Source: Naematelia aurantialba (lineage: Eukaryota; Basidiomycota; Tremellomycetes; Tremellales; Naemateliaceae). From it: a stretch of 64,000 bases of DNA. The notes under the pieces were generated by a model. It did not search any database, was not told the DNA's origin, and worked only from the letters and a program-made list of their open reading frames with translations. This document shows positions 9,545-21,258 of this stretch, piece after piece (within the stretch, counting starts at the first letter, position 1; every line of letters starts with the position of its first letter). The position numbers and the translations under genes were made by a program. The stretch spans positions 868,501 to 932,500 of the forward strand of contig JAKFAO010000002.1 of the NCBI GenBank assembly GCA_021527695.1, in the 5' to 3' direction.

Positions 9545-12417
9545 ATGAAGGCGAACTTTGCATTCCACAACCTGTGTGGCACGGTGTACCGCCAGGGCAA
9601 CGTCGTCTTCACGCCAGATGGCAATTCCGTCTTGTCGCCTGTGGGCAACAGGGTGTCCGTCTTCGACCTGGTCAAGTGAGTCCAGGGCCAGCCTGGTAGC
9701 GTGTGGGCTGATGATTTCCAGTAATAAATCACGGACACTGGCGTTTGAGAATCGCAAGAATATCGCCTGCATCGCCCTGTCGCCCAACGGCAACCTCCTC
9801 TTGTCCATCGACGAAGGTGAGCTTTCGACTCTGAAGCGCTGCAGGGGTTTCCATGGTATCCGAAAGGCCACACTTGTCTGCTTGCTAATGCCGAGCCACG
9901 TAGATGGTCGTGCGCTTCTAGTCCACTTTCGAAAAGGCACCGTCCTGCACCACATCTCCTTCCACAAACCCGTTCACTGCGCCGCCTTCTCCCCCGATGG
10001 CAAATACATCGCCATCACGCACGGCAATATCGTCCAAATATGGACCACGCCTAGCACCATGGTCCGGGACTTTGCACCGTTCACGCTGCACGGCGAATAC
10101 ACGGGACACCACGACGAGGTCATCAGCATCACGTGGTCCAAAACGGGACGGTGAGTTAGGGCGCTCGAGTGGAGATGGACGGTCATGCTCATGCTACATA
10201 CAGCTACTTCTTGACCACCGGACGGGATATGACTGCAAGGCTGTTCACTCTGGATCCGCTGCGAGGCTTCAAGCCAAAGAGCTTTGGTGGGCATCGAGAT
10301 GTCGTCCTTGGCGCGTGGTTTTCCGACGACGAGAAGACTGTGAGTAGGGTCGTGACGACTTGATGTCTTCATTTTGGGGCATCTCGAGGCCGTCATCGCT
10401 GAGAATATAGATCTATACCGTCTCTCGAGATGGCGCCGTGTTCACGTGGAACGCGAAGAAGGAGGTCGACCCCGAGGACTCGGACGTCGAGATGGACGTG
10501 CTGGATGCTCCGATGAACTCCAGCCGAGTGGTCGAGTACGCAGCAGCCTACACCCGGTGGGGTGTTTCGAAGCGCCATTACTTCAATCAGCCTGGTACCA
10601 AGGTGGTCTGCGCGACTTTCCACGCCAAGACGTCCCTGCTTGTTGTCGGCTTCTCGACGGGAGTGTTTGGACTATGGGAGATGCCCGACTTCTCTCCGGT
10701 GCACACCCTGTCGATCTCGAACGAGAAGATCTCCTCTGTCGCGGTCAACCCGTCGGGAGAGTGGCTGGCGTTCGGCGCAGCCAAGCTCGGTCAGCTGCTG
10801 GTGTGGGAATGGCAGAGTGAGAGCTACGTGCTCAAGCAGCAAGGGCACTACTACGATATGAACACGCTGTCGTTCAGCGCGGACGGCAACAATATCGCGA
10901 CGGGCGGAGAAGACGGCAAGGTCAAGCTGTGGAACGCCACGAGTGGATTCTGTTTCGTCACCTTCCCCGAACACACGGCCTCGGTCACCGGCGTCGAGTT
11001 TGCCAAACAGGGCCAGATCCTCTTTTCCGCCTCGCTCGACGGCACGGTCCGCGCGTACGATCTGATCCGGTACCGCAACTTCCGGACGTTTACGTCGCCC
11101 ACGCCCGTGCAGTTTTGCTCGCTGGCCGTGGACCCGTCTGGCGAGGTCCTGTGTGCTGGATCACAGGACAGTTTTGACATCTACATGTGGTCTGTGCAGA
11201 CGGGTAAACTGCTTGACATCCTCACGGGACACACCGCCCCCGTGTCGGGTCTCGCCTTCTCCCCGACCGGCAACCAGCTAGCGTCGTCATCGTGGGACCG
11301 ATCACTCCGCCTCTGGGCGGTGTTTGGGCGGTCCAGAGCGACTGAGCCCATCACGCTGTCCTCCGAGGCGACGGCGCTCTCCTTCCGGCCGGACGGCAAG
11401 GAAGTCTGTGTGTCCACGTTGGACGGCCAGCTGAACTTTGTCGACGTCGACGAAGGACAGATCTCGAGTGTGATCGAGGGGCGGCGGGACATCTCTGGCG
11501 GCCGGCGGGTCGACGACCGCCTGACTGCGGCCAACAGCGCGGCGTCAAAGTACTTCAACTCTGTGGCGTACACGGCGGACGGGGCGTGCGTCCTCGCTGG
11601 AGGGAGCAGCAAGTACGTGTGCATATACGACCGGCGCGAGGGGGTGCTGGTGAGGAAGTTCCAGATCAGCGAGAACCTGTCCCTGGACGGGACGCAGGAG
11701 ATGCTCGATTCGCGGCGGCTGACGGACGCCGGGCCGGCCGACGCGCTCGACACCACGGGCGAGGCGGCCGACCTCGCGGACCGGCTGGACGAGACGCTGC
11801 CCGGCGCGGCCAGGGGCGACCTCAGCAAGCGCAGGTTCCGCCGCGACGCCAAGACGAGCTGCGTGCGCTTCTCCGCCACCGGGCGCAGCTGGGCCGCGGC
11901 GTCGACCGAGGGCCTCGTCGTCTACGCGCTCGACGAGGCGACCGCGTTCGACCCGTTCGACCTGTCGCTCGACCTGACGCCCGACGCCGTGCGCGCCGCC
12001 CTCGCCGCCGGCGACCACCTCGTCGCGCTGATCATGGCCCTGCGGCTCTCGGAGCGCCCCCTCATCCAGCGGTGCTACGAGGCCGTCCCGCCCGCGTCGA
12101 TCAGGCTCGTCGCGCGCCAAGTACCGCCCATCTACATTGAGCGCGTGCTGCGCTTCGTCGCAGACCACATGGACACGAGCCCGCACCTCGAATTCGACCT
12201 GCTCTGGGCCGGCGCCATGCTCACCGCCCACGGGCGCTGGCTCCGCGAACGCAGGGGCGAAATGGCAAGCGTCTTCAGGGCGCTCATGAAGGGCTTGATG
12301 GCGTACGAAGGCGGCGTCGGGAAACTCACCGAGCGGAATCTCTGGGCGCTCGAGTACGTGATTAGCCAGGCGCAGAGGGTTCAGGCGGATGCGTTGGCAG
12401 AGGGCCTCGTAGCGTAG
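9545..12417 (+). CDS. PWP2: Pwp2/Utp1, SSU processome WD40 protein
   Basis: Nucleolar WD-repeat protein of the UTP-B subcomplex of the small-subunit processome, needed for early 18S rRNA processing. The start at 9545 gives MKANFAFHNLCGTVYRQGNV, the conserved Pwp2 N-terminus. Short introns interrupt the first WD propeller (GTGAGT at about 9677, further introns near 9817, 10152, 10339). From about 10400 the gene is one long exon carrying the second propeller (for example SADGNNIATGGEDGKVKLWN, then DGTVRAYDLIRYRNFRTF, a Pwp2 hallmark). An acidic/basic linker follows, then the C-terminal helical Utp12-like domain (from about 11960; VRAALAAGDHLVALIMALRL, then EFDLLWAGAMLTAHGRWL) that assembles UTP-B. 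Length is about 890 residues, close to the yeast protein. Stop TAG at 12415. Confidence 0.96.
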
Positions 12418-13024
12418 GTGCATGGCGGCGTGGCGCGGTGCGGGCGTAGCCGCAGTGTAGCCAGCGTAGCCACAGGTGTAGCCACTGTGTAGCCAGCGTA
12501 GCCACACAGTATAGCCACACAGTATAGTCACAGTGTAGTCAGCGTAGCCACACAATGCAGCCACAGTGTAGCCAGTGTAGCCAGCGTAGCCAGTATGGTT
12601 TGGCAGCGGCCAAATACGAGTATAACCATGTACTGTATCAGTGCCATGCGAGATAGACAAGCGTGCATTTTTGTCATACAACACCACAGCGTATCCACGC
12701 GTCGCCAACTTCCATCTGATCCGCCTCTGGGCATGACCGCCCGTTGAATGCCCTTGTTGAATGCCCATGTCCATTACCCAAAATCGATCTCTCCATGTCC
12801 GCACGCAGATCCCAAAATGTTTTCAACCTTCACTTCCACATCTCCCTTGCCCGCCCTTCCCTTCCCTGGCGTCATAGCGTAGTGACGAGTCGCCCTCGCC
12901 TCGCCCTCCCTTGCTCCGACCATATACTGTGCGCTCAGCATCACACCAGACCCGTCCAGTCTGCCTTTGTTCAAGCCAGTCGTATGTTGTAACACTGGAC
13001 GCAGAGCACACAGAACCAGCGAGG
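12418..13024. other. Convergent spacer PWP2 / adenylate cyclase
   Basis: 607 bp between two converging stops. The left part (12440-12600) is an imperfect repeat of GTGTAGCCA / GCGTAGCCAC units; the rest is unique sequence. It probably holds both 3' UTRs and terminators. No ORF here is convincing. Confidence 0.6.
12440..12600. repeat. Imperfect GTAGCCA-type tandem repeats
   Basis: About 15 irregular copies of an 8-10 bp unit built on GTAGCCA(C/G), in the spacer just after the PWP2 stop. Confidence 0.8.
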
Positions 13025-16000
13025 TCACCGCATCGAGCCGCTCATCAGGCTCAAAGCGTGGACGATCAATTTCTGATCGATCTTGGTAGCTTGTTCGAGC
13101 GCGGCCAGGACTGACGAGAACCCGCCGAGGTTCTTGATATACTATGCGGTGTCAGCGTGCTCCAATTCCCAGCCCTCTTCCCCTCGTCCACCCGAACACA
13201 GACAAGAGGACCGAAAAGATCCGAGACGTCTACCAAGCGGACGGTCCACGCGAACACACGAGAGTACCAGAAAGATCCGAGACTCTGCCAAGCGGACGGT
13301 CCACCCGAACACACAAGAGGACCAAAAAGATCCGAGATCCCTACCAAGCAGACGGGCAGGCATACGAGGGGGGGTGCAGACAAAGAGGTGGTCCCGTCGC
13401 TGACTCACCAAGCTGGAAGTACAGTTTTCCATGCGCGTAATGAGGCTCTCGATGATAGTGAGCAACTCCTCGTCTTCCATGTCCTCGCGAACATGAGGGC
13501 CGAGGTACGACGGCGGTAGCGGCAGCCTGTACGCCTTGTTGCCGCTGACGAGGCGGGTGCTCGGCGGCTTCTCCAGCGCTTGCGGGGACGCGATGTTCGG
13601 CGCCGCGGGCGGGGGCGGGTACCCGACACTCGGGCTCTTCGGTATCGTCGCAGACGTGATTGGAGCCGACGAAGAGCCAGCCCCAGCGGCTGACGTAAAG
13701 GCAGCGGTGGCGGTCGCGGAAGATATGGCTTCGAGGCGGAGGACGACTTTGACAAGGTCACGTACTTGCTCAATGTCGATCTGGCGAGGCGAGAGGCCGA
13801 TCAGGAGACGGGCTTGGTTCACTTCTACGTTGGCGCGGAGGTCGTTACCAGAGTATTCGAGGCGACCGGCCAGAGTCCTCGGGTACAGCAGGTGGAGTTT
13901 CTCGGGAACTGCACACGTCAGTCAGTACTTGTCGGTGTTGGTAGCACGTGTGGAAGGAAGATGGTGAGGGAAGCTTGCACTTAGAGCACTTAGAGAGAGG
14001 GGGAGCCGCGGGGGCAGATAATGGGCGTTGGGTCACAAGCCACACTCACCTTCCAGCCCCTTGAGCTTCCTCTCGCCCATATCTTTCATCTCCAGCCCGA
14101 TCCGCTTGAGCTCCATAAACTCGCGCTTCATTTCCGCCGGCAAATCCGTCATGCCCGCCTCGTCCTGGTGATCCACGTAGTCCCATACATCCTGCAACTC
14201 CTTGATCACGTCCTGGCTCGCCATCAACTGCCCGCCATCCGCACTGGCGTTGATCCGTGCTGCGCGATTCACCATGGGCCCGTAGTAATCCATCCTGCGG
14301 GTGATTGGGTCTCGCTCGCACTGCGGTGCTCCCCAATGTACGCCCATACGTACGCGCAGACCCCGCTGGATGAGGTTGCCTTCGGAATCGTACATGGTCT
14401 TGCCGTCGTGTGCCTCTAGCAGCTCGCGCGGCCATTCTTGCTGCAACAGTCCCACTTGGCAGTTGAAACACCACAACACGGCGGCCGTGACGGTCTGGAA
14501 CGAGACCATGAACGAGTCGCCTTCAGTCTTGACCTCGTATCCCCCGTCCAAGCGAAGTTGCCGCCGCATCAGAGAATGGTGCATCTTGATGGCCGTAGGC
14601 ATGCCCGGATTCGTCTCCCACAAAACCGTCGAGTTGACGATATCCGTAAACACGATGGCCACCTGGCCGGTCGGCGGCTCAATCTCCTGTTGGAGCCGGT
14701 TGAGCGTCCGATCGCCCACCTCCTCGTACCGCCTGCGCACGTTGCGTTTGGTCGCACCGTAGTACTCTGCGTCTTGCGCCGTGTCGGGAGCAGTCTGCGG
14801 TCCTGATCCAGGCAGACCGCGAGGTCGCGGTCCGCGGCCGAAGAACAGGTCCGACACATTAACGACCATGACCATGACGGATCCGTCTGCGCCATAGGAG
14901 ATTGCAAAATCACGCAGTTTCTGCGCTGCCAGCATCGGATCATCCCGCTCGGTTCTGGCGATATCCACGGCGGTCTGGTACGAGCAGCACTTCCACAACG
15001 CGTGATTGCCAATGATGATGAATTCGTCAGACTCGGCCAGCTGCCGCTTGCGGATCTCTGGCGAAGCATTGACGGCAGGCGAGTTTTGCCAGTACCCAAA
15101 GGCGCGGGAGATGTCGATGTCCTTATCGTCGTTCACGTATCCCTTGGTTGACACCCAGGCCTCAGCACGTCTGATACGAGCGGTTTCTTCTCGGTCCGTC
15201 GGGTCGTGGTGCTTGGAGAGCAGCTCCGCCTCGCCTTTACGAGAAAGCACGACGAGGGTGTCACCGACGTTGCCCACATACAGCGTCTTGTCGACCAGGT
15301 AGACGACGGCGCCCGACGCGCCTGTTCGGAAGGGCGAGCCGACAGCAGGCGCCCAATTGCGCTGCAACGAGTCGATCGACGATATGCTCACGGTGGACGG
15401 CTTGCGATCTTTCGACACGCCCGAGAGATATTCGAATGTCTTTCGATTAGAGAAGATGAACGAACGGCGCAGCGCCTGCGCAGCATCCTCACCCTCTTGC
15501 AGCCTCTCCAATTGTTCGGTCAACATGTTGGCAAAACTCTCCTGGAGGTACTTTGGGATCCTGCCAGACGGGGCCGACGGCGCAGCTCGGCCAAACATTC
15601 CAAATACACATTCGTTGTCCTTGCCTCGGAAGTTGGGGATGACCATATCGAACATTGCCAAATGCTCGATCGAGCCGAGCATGTCTGATATACCGTACTT
15701 CATGTGGTTGATATCCGAAAACGAGGTGCGGACGCGCTTTTCTTCCGACTCGTCGGGGAGGGACGGGATACGCAGGGTGACGTCCATCAGACCCAGCAGA
15801 CGGAGCTGTGAGAGCGCCGTAAAGTCGGACAGCTCTTTGCGGAAACTCGAAGCGTGCGACATATCCTGGGCAGAAGTGGGCTTGATTTCCAGTCGCTTGT
15901 TGCCCGAGAGATTCAGGTACCTCAACGCAGTATTCCAGTTCCTGACCATCAGCTTGGCAGAACACTTTCAAAAACCCACCAATTCCAGTCGTAAGGCCAA

Positions 16001-19000
16001 TTGGCAATGTTGTACTTGAGCACATTGCTGCCTACATCGAGATGCTGCAGGGTCTTGATGGCTCCCAGCTCGGACGGCAACGTCTGCAATTTGTTGCCAT
16101 TGAGGTGTAAGACTTTGAGCTTTTGCAGCTTTTCCAGGTCTTCCGACGGCAGGCTCGTGAGTTTGTTGCCTGAGAGGTATAGCTGTTCGAGGCTTTCCAG
16201 CTTGCGCAAAGTGTACGAAGGAATCTCGTAGATATCGTTGAAACTGAGGTTGAGCACGCGCAGGTTCGGTAGAGACTCCATCCAATGGAAGATATCGTCC
16301 GAATATCGATTATCAGCGAGGTAGAGAAGCTGCAGACTCGATCCGATTGGTGGCAGCGCTATTCGTGGAGTTGCGACGCTGCTCTGCGAGACCACCGATG
16401 GCTTGCGGTCCATCTCGGTCGCATAGGCAGTCATCAGGTCCTCGGGGATGTCTGGGAAAACTTCAAGCAAGTTGGAGCTTGCGTTGAACGACTCGAGGGA
16501 ACCACACATCCACATATCTCCAGGGAGAACCTTGAGGTTGTTGTTGTGAACGTTGATGATGCGCAACTTGGACAGCTTGCTGAAACCGGTAGGCAGAGAG
16601 TTGAGCAGGTTGTCGGTACAGCTAAACACCTCGAGGTTCACCAGGAGCTCGAGCGTCGGTGGCAGTCGTGTAAACTGGTTGAAGTTGAGGTTCAACTCGA
16701 CGAGATTTGACAAGCCGGAAAACGCCTCGTCTGCAAGTGTCGAGATCTTGCCGTGTGACAGATTCAAATGCGTGAGCGCATGGGTGACTGCCGCCGTCTT
16801 GTCGAGCGGGGCGAGCGTGAACCGAGTGATCGAGTTGTGCGGCACGCTGAACTGCCGTACCTTTGCTCCAATTTGCGCATCGAGTGTGACCAGGTTGTTG
16901 TTGTCCGCAAGCAACGTACCGAGGTTCGGCAAGGCATATACCGAGTCGAGATTGGTGAGTCTGTTTCGACGCACATCGAGGACGCGGAGATTGGCCAAGG
17001 TGCTGAATGAAGCGGGAAACCTAGTCAGGTCGTTACCGAACACGGCGAAACGCTCGAGGGACTTCAGGTTTGACATTTCCGACGGCAGTTCCGCAATGTT
17101 GTTGAACGAGACATCCAGGTCGACCAGCGTGCTCATCTCACATACAACGGCCGGGAAGGCCTCGAATTTATTGTTGGAGATGTTCAGGTACTTGAGTGCC
17201 TTCATCTGCGCAAAATACTTCGGGATCGAAGTGAGCTTGTTGTTCTGTATCTTGAGCGAAAGGAGCGTCGAGATCTCGTGGAGCGGCACGGACTCGAGGT
17301 CGGCAATACGGTTACACGAGACGTCCAGTCTGGCCAGCGTGGTACTGGCGCGTATCGATACCGGAACACGCTTCAGTGCCATGTACGACATGCGCAGCTC
17401 CTTGAGACTGGTGCAGGCTTGGATAAAGTCGAGCGGCAGATCCGTCATGGGATTCCGTGAGACGTTGAGGATGATGATATTGTGCGCGTGTAGGTGCAAG
17501 AAGATCGGGATCGTCTGAAGGTCTCGTCCAGCAATATCGATAAATTCAAATGAATCGTACGAGCTCTCTTCCTCCTGCCAAACACGTCAGCCCAGAAAAA
17601 CATGTCGACCCAATCACACAGTCATCCATAGACTGTGGATTGCAAACGCACCGGATCCATGACTGGCAAGACGGGAGTCTGATAGATGAATTTGCACAGA
17701 ATCGCCAAATCGAGTTTACCCAGCTCCTCAATCTTCTCAGCTTCAGTAAAACCCGCTTGCTGCAGACGGCGATTCTGGATGGCCAACGGCTTCTCGGACG
17801 GCTGTAACTGACGATCTGCAAGTTAGCGAGCTCCACTATCGGAATCTCACCTTGACCCCGTTCGCGGAGATACAGCTTCATGCTGGTCGATACTTTTTTG
17901 CCTCCTTCTCCACCTGACAAAGTCTGGATGACCTCAGCCGTCGTAGTGGACAAGGGGAACGCCAGGATTTGGTAGCTCCCGTCCGCCCGGTAGATGCGAA
18001 TGTAATGCTGCCGAGTAAGCAACCCGACATTCATTCTCAAGATACTCGATACTTACCAGAGTGGACCCTCCCTGAGTGCTGCCCGACGTGCCCGGTCTGC
18101 CTGTTGCGCCTGGTCTCGCGGAAGCGCTTGTTCGCCCACCGTTAGCACGGCCCCGCCCAGACACGGTAGCCGGCCGTGTTCCACTGCCCTCGCGGTCCTT
18201 GGACTTGAACCCGAATGGCGGAGGCTTCCGTGGGCTGGAAGACGAAGGAGGCTGCAAGCTGTCGTGCGGAGTCACCGCGTCCGGTTCGGGTTCGACACCA
18301 CCATCGTCTGCCACCCATTCGTCCTCTTCCGACGAAGAGGTATCGTCACTCTCATCATCACCTTCAACACCCCATGATTCTGGCGCTGCCCACGCCGCGC
18401 CAGCTCCTGCTGCCGAGCCTGGAGGAATGGCAGAAGGGGGTACCGAAGCTGGATCATTTGGCTGGCCATTCATGGCTGTCCTCGTAGGAGGCCGCGATGG
18501 GGATAAACCGTCAACGGCCGAGGGGCGCGAAGCGTTGCCTGAACCAAACGGGTCGTTGAACAACGTATGTCCTAGGGGAGCCCCAGATGCCCACGCCGGC
18601 ATCAGGGGCTGCACCGATCCGTCGGCACTTGTTGAAGACTCCGAGTCCATCGATCCCATCTTGACGTTGCGTAATTGAGACGGTCGCCGCGGTTGCGTGC
18701 TCGGTGGGAGGTGGTGTTTAGGCGAGAGTGTATGAGGAGACGGCGGTGTCAATGACTTTTGATCGGAAGAGCTGGTGGTTATCGGAGGTCCAGAAAAGAT
18801 ATTGCGCGCAAATTGGGGATCAGAGATCCGCTGAGCCTCAGAGACGACCGCACGGCCAGTGGCTGCTACCGGTGCGCCGCTGGATCCGGATCTGCCTGAG
18901 CCACTGGACCCTCCCGACCCAGAGGTAGTGGTCGTGAAGCTGCCAGTTTGATCAAGCGCATCTTGGAGGAACATGGAGGCAGCAGATATCTCCGTTGTTG

Positions 19001-20770
19001 GACCGGCCGTCGAAGGCCCAGAATCGCGATAAGGTGCAGTAGGCGGTGCGTTGGCACGAGTCGGGTCGACAATCCCTTCCATGTCATCCAGGTTCATGTC
19101 GAGCTGAAACTCGGGTTCCCCAATCTCATGTAAAGGCGAAATCCCTCCCTCAAGCAGATAACCCCCCTGAGGATGCGGGCGATCAAAAGTGTTGGGTGCC
19201 CCGGCCATGTCAGGAGGAAACAGTGGGTGACTGAGTTTATGTGACAGAGAGTTTGCTGATCCCGAAGCTGACATTCGTGAGCTCGTCGAGCCGGATGTTG
19301 AGCCACGATGGGATCCGTCTGAAGGGCCAAAGTCGCCGTGGTCTGCTCGTCAGCAATGCTAGGTAGACACGACGCACTTGTTGACACGCTCTGCCCGGTC
19401 TTGCGCTTGAAGACGTTGAAGATGCCCTTTTTCTTTTCACTGCCTATACTGCCCGAGTTGCCAGACACGTTGGACGCCGTGCTGCCAAAGCGCGACATGC
19501 GATGGCCGTGCAAGCTGGCCTGGCGGGAGGCGTGACCTTGGGGACTGCCTTCACCAGCTGGAACCGGGGTGAGCACCTTGAGACCCTTTGGCGCGCCCAG
19601 AGTCTGCATGCTGTCGGCCGAGCCTGTCCGGGTCCTCGAGGCGTCCCTCGTGCTCGAGCTAGACGAGGAGGGGTCGGTAGCGGTGTTTGACGCGTAGATG
19701 TTGGGATTCGAGCCACTACGAGAACTGCTGCCCGAGGCCGTTTCAGCAATGGGATCGACGGTAGCCTGCCGCATGATCTTGGGCAGTCCGGGTACCGAGG
19801 AAGAGTGGTTGAGGGCCTGTATAGAACCCTGCCGGGATGAGTGCCCCGACGCGTCTGGAGTGGGTGTGGTCGAGCCTCGTGGTTCGTCGTCTGTGAGCCA
19901 AGGCGCAATGTTGGCGCCTGCCTGTCCGTTCGCGCTGTTATTTCGAGCCACGCCTGTTCGCGGCGCAGCCGAGGGGTCGAGGATACCTTCCATCGAGCCA
20001 TCAAAGTCGATATCGCCCATGCCCAAGTCCAGCGCATTCCCGCCCTCCTCACCAGCACCGCTATCGCTGGCGCCTTCGAGATCGCCTCCAATCATGACGC
20101 CGGTCAAGCCTTCCAGGTGCTGCGACTGTGACGCATAGGGAAGCATGAAGGGGACGTCCTCGCCTAGCCGCGTTGCGAGGGGGGAAGTCTTTTGCCGCTC
20201 CTTGGCCTCTGTCAGCACCTGTTTCCGCCTCTCCGTCTCGTCGGGGCTCGCCATCCTAGCACTGCTGGAACCGTGTCTGTGCCGTGGGCTGTGTATGCGC
20301 CGCTCGGCCGATGGCGGTGAACTGCCCTTGAGATGAGGTGAAGCCGCTTCGCCGCTCTTCGGTGATCCGCTAGGCGATCGACGCGATGCCTCATGACTCT
20401 GCGTCCGGCGAGAAGGCCCCGCAGTGTCATCTAGACGATCAGGTGAAAGCCTGTCGATGCTAATGGCTGCCGAGCGTCCGAGCATAGTAGGGCTGCACAG
20501 GGGCGATCGGCCATAATCTCGGGCTAACGGGGGCTGTAGACCAAAATCATGCGAATCTGCGCTGGGGAAGTAGCCCTGTTGTAGCTGGCCCGTAGACGGC
20601 TGCGAAGGGGTTGACTGGGCATCTACGTGGGCGGCGTCGGCGCCCGTGTTGCCTTGGGCGTCCGTGCGGCTGAGAGGAAGCACAGGAGATGGGGGATGTG
20701 GCTCCTTCGGTGCAGTGTTGGTATTGCTCCGTGAGCGCGGGTCGCCAGGTCGGCGGAACAGCGAGGTCAT
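13025..20770 (-). CDS. CAC1: Ras-type adenylate cyclase
   Basis: Membrane-associated adenylate cyclase making cAMP from ATP for protein kinase A signalling; fungal orthologues are Cyr1/Cac1. Domain order on the minus strand: a very long Ser/Pro-rich disordered N-terminus from the ATG at 20770; a Ras-association domain (about 18010-17830, YIRIYRADGSYQILAFPL); an array of about 20 leucine-rich repeats (17500-15950); a PP2C-like domain (15950-14850); a class III cyclase domain (about 14720-14150) with VAIVFTDIVNSTVLWE, GYEVKTEGDSFM (adenine-selecting Lys and metal-site residues intact), RVRMGVHWG and YYGPMVNRAARI; then a short C-terminal helical tail that in yeast Cyr1 binds CAP. The last exon (13025-13141) is joined over a 267-nt intron. 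Length is about 2,300 residues. CAC1 is the Cryptococcus name. Confidence 0.96.
13142..13408 (-). other. Last intron of the adenylate cyclase gene, repeat-bearing
   Basis: GTGAGT donor at 13408 and TAG acceptor at 13142-13144, 267 nt long. It is needed to reach the final exon encoding YIKNLGGFSSVLAALEQATK. The intron is stop-free in the upstream frame until its own acceptor TAG. It holds three copies of a roughly 57-bp unit (13196-13357), each with AAGATCCGAGA and AAGC(G/A)GACGG. Confidence 0.8.
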
Positions 20771-21258
20771 GGTGCCATCAGCCGGGTGCCAGCTGTTTTC
20801 TCAGATCGTCGGGCGTAACAACCGTAGTGTTGCGCGCTCGTCACGAATGACGAGATGGCGCGTTGCCGCTTGTAACCGCCTTGGGTGAAGCGGTGTGATC
20901 TCACAGCCCGGCCTGCCAGCAGAGCAGTAGCGGCTCCCTTGAGCTGCGTCGTGTCGCTGTGCTGTGGACGTGGTGGCCGCCGTTGCAGCGCGTTGCCGCT
21001 CTTTGCAGTGACAACGAGTAGCCAAGGTTGGCGACAATTGCTGGAATGCACGGGGTCAAAACGCAGGGCAACCATGTTTGGTGAAGGATTAAAGTGGGAG
21101 GATCGATCAAGTTTTACACATGACATGTGGCATGACGAAGAGGGGATTTTCTAAATGCAGAGATGCATACAGTGACGATGGCTGGCATGTCATGAACAGA
21201 GGCGTTCTCAACAGATGCGGCATTCTGTAGGTCGCCCCATGCAAGCGCTCCGAAGGCC
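20771..21258. promoter_or_regulatory. Adenylate cyclase promoter and upstream spacer
   Basis: 488 bp between the cyclase start (20770, leftward) and the stop of the leftward R3H-type gene. It should hold the cyclase promoter and leader and the 3' end of the R3H gene. No ORF of note and no motif recognised with confidence. Confidence 0.5.

Noticed and set aside
11545..12804. 419-codon minus-strand ORF opposite PWP2
   Set aside because: Arg/Ala/Gly/Pro-rich mirror of the GC-rich PWP2 and spacer sequence; no domain, and PWP2 is clearly coding on the plus strand.
13196..13357. CRISPR-like direct repeats
   Set aside because: Only three adjacent imperfect 57-bp copies with no unique spacers, inside a spliced intron of a eukaryotic gene.
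14850..17500. LRR plus PP2C region as separate plant-like resistance or phosphatase genes
   Set aside because: The frame continues through both and into a class III cyclase domain, the known order of fungal adenylate cyclase.
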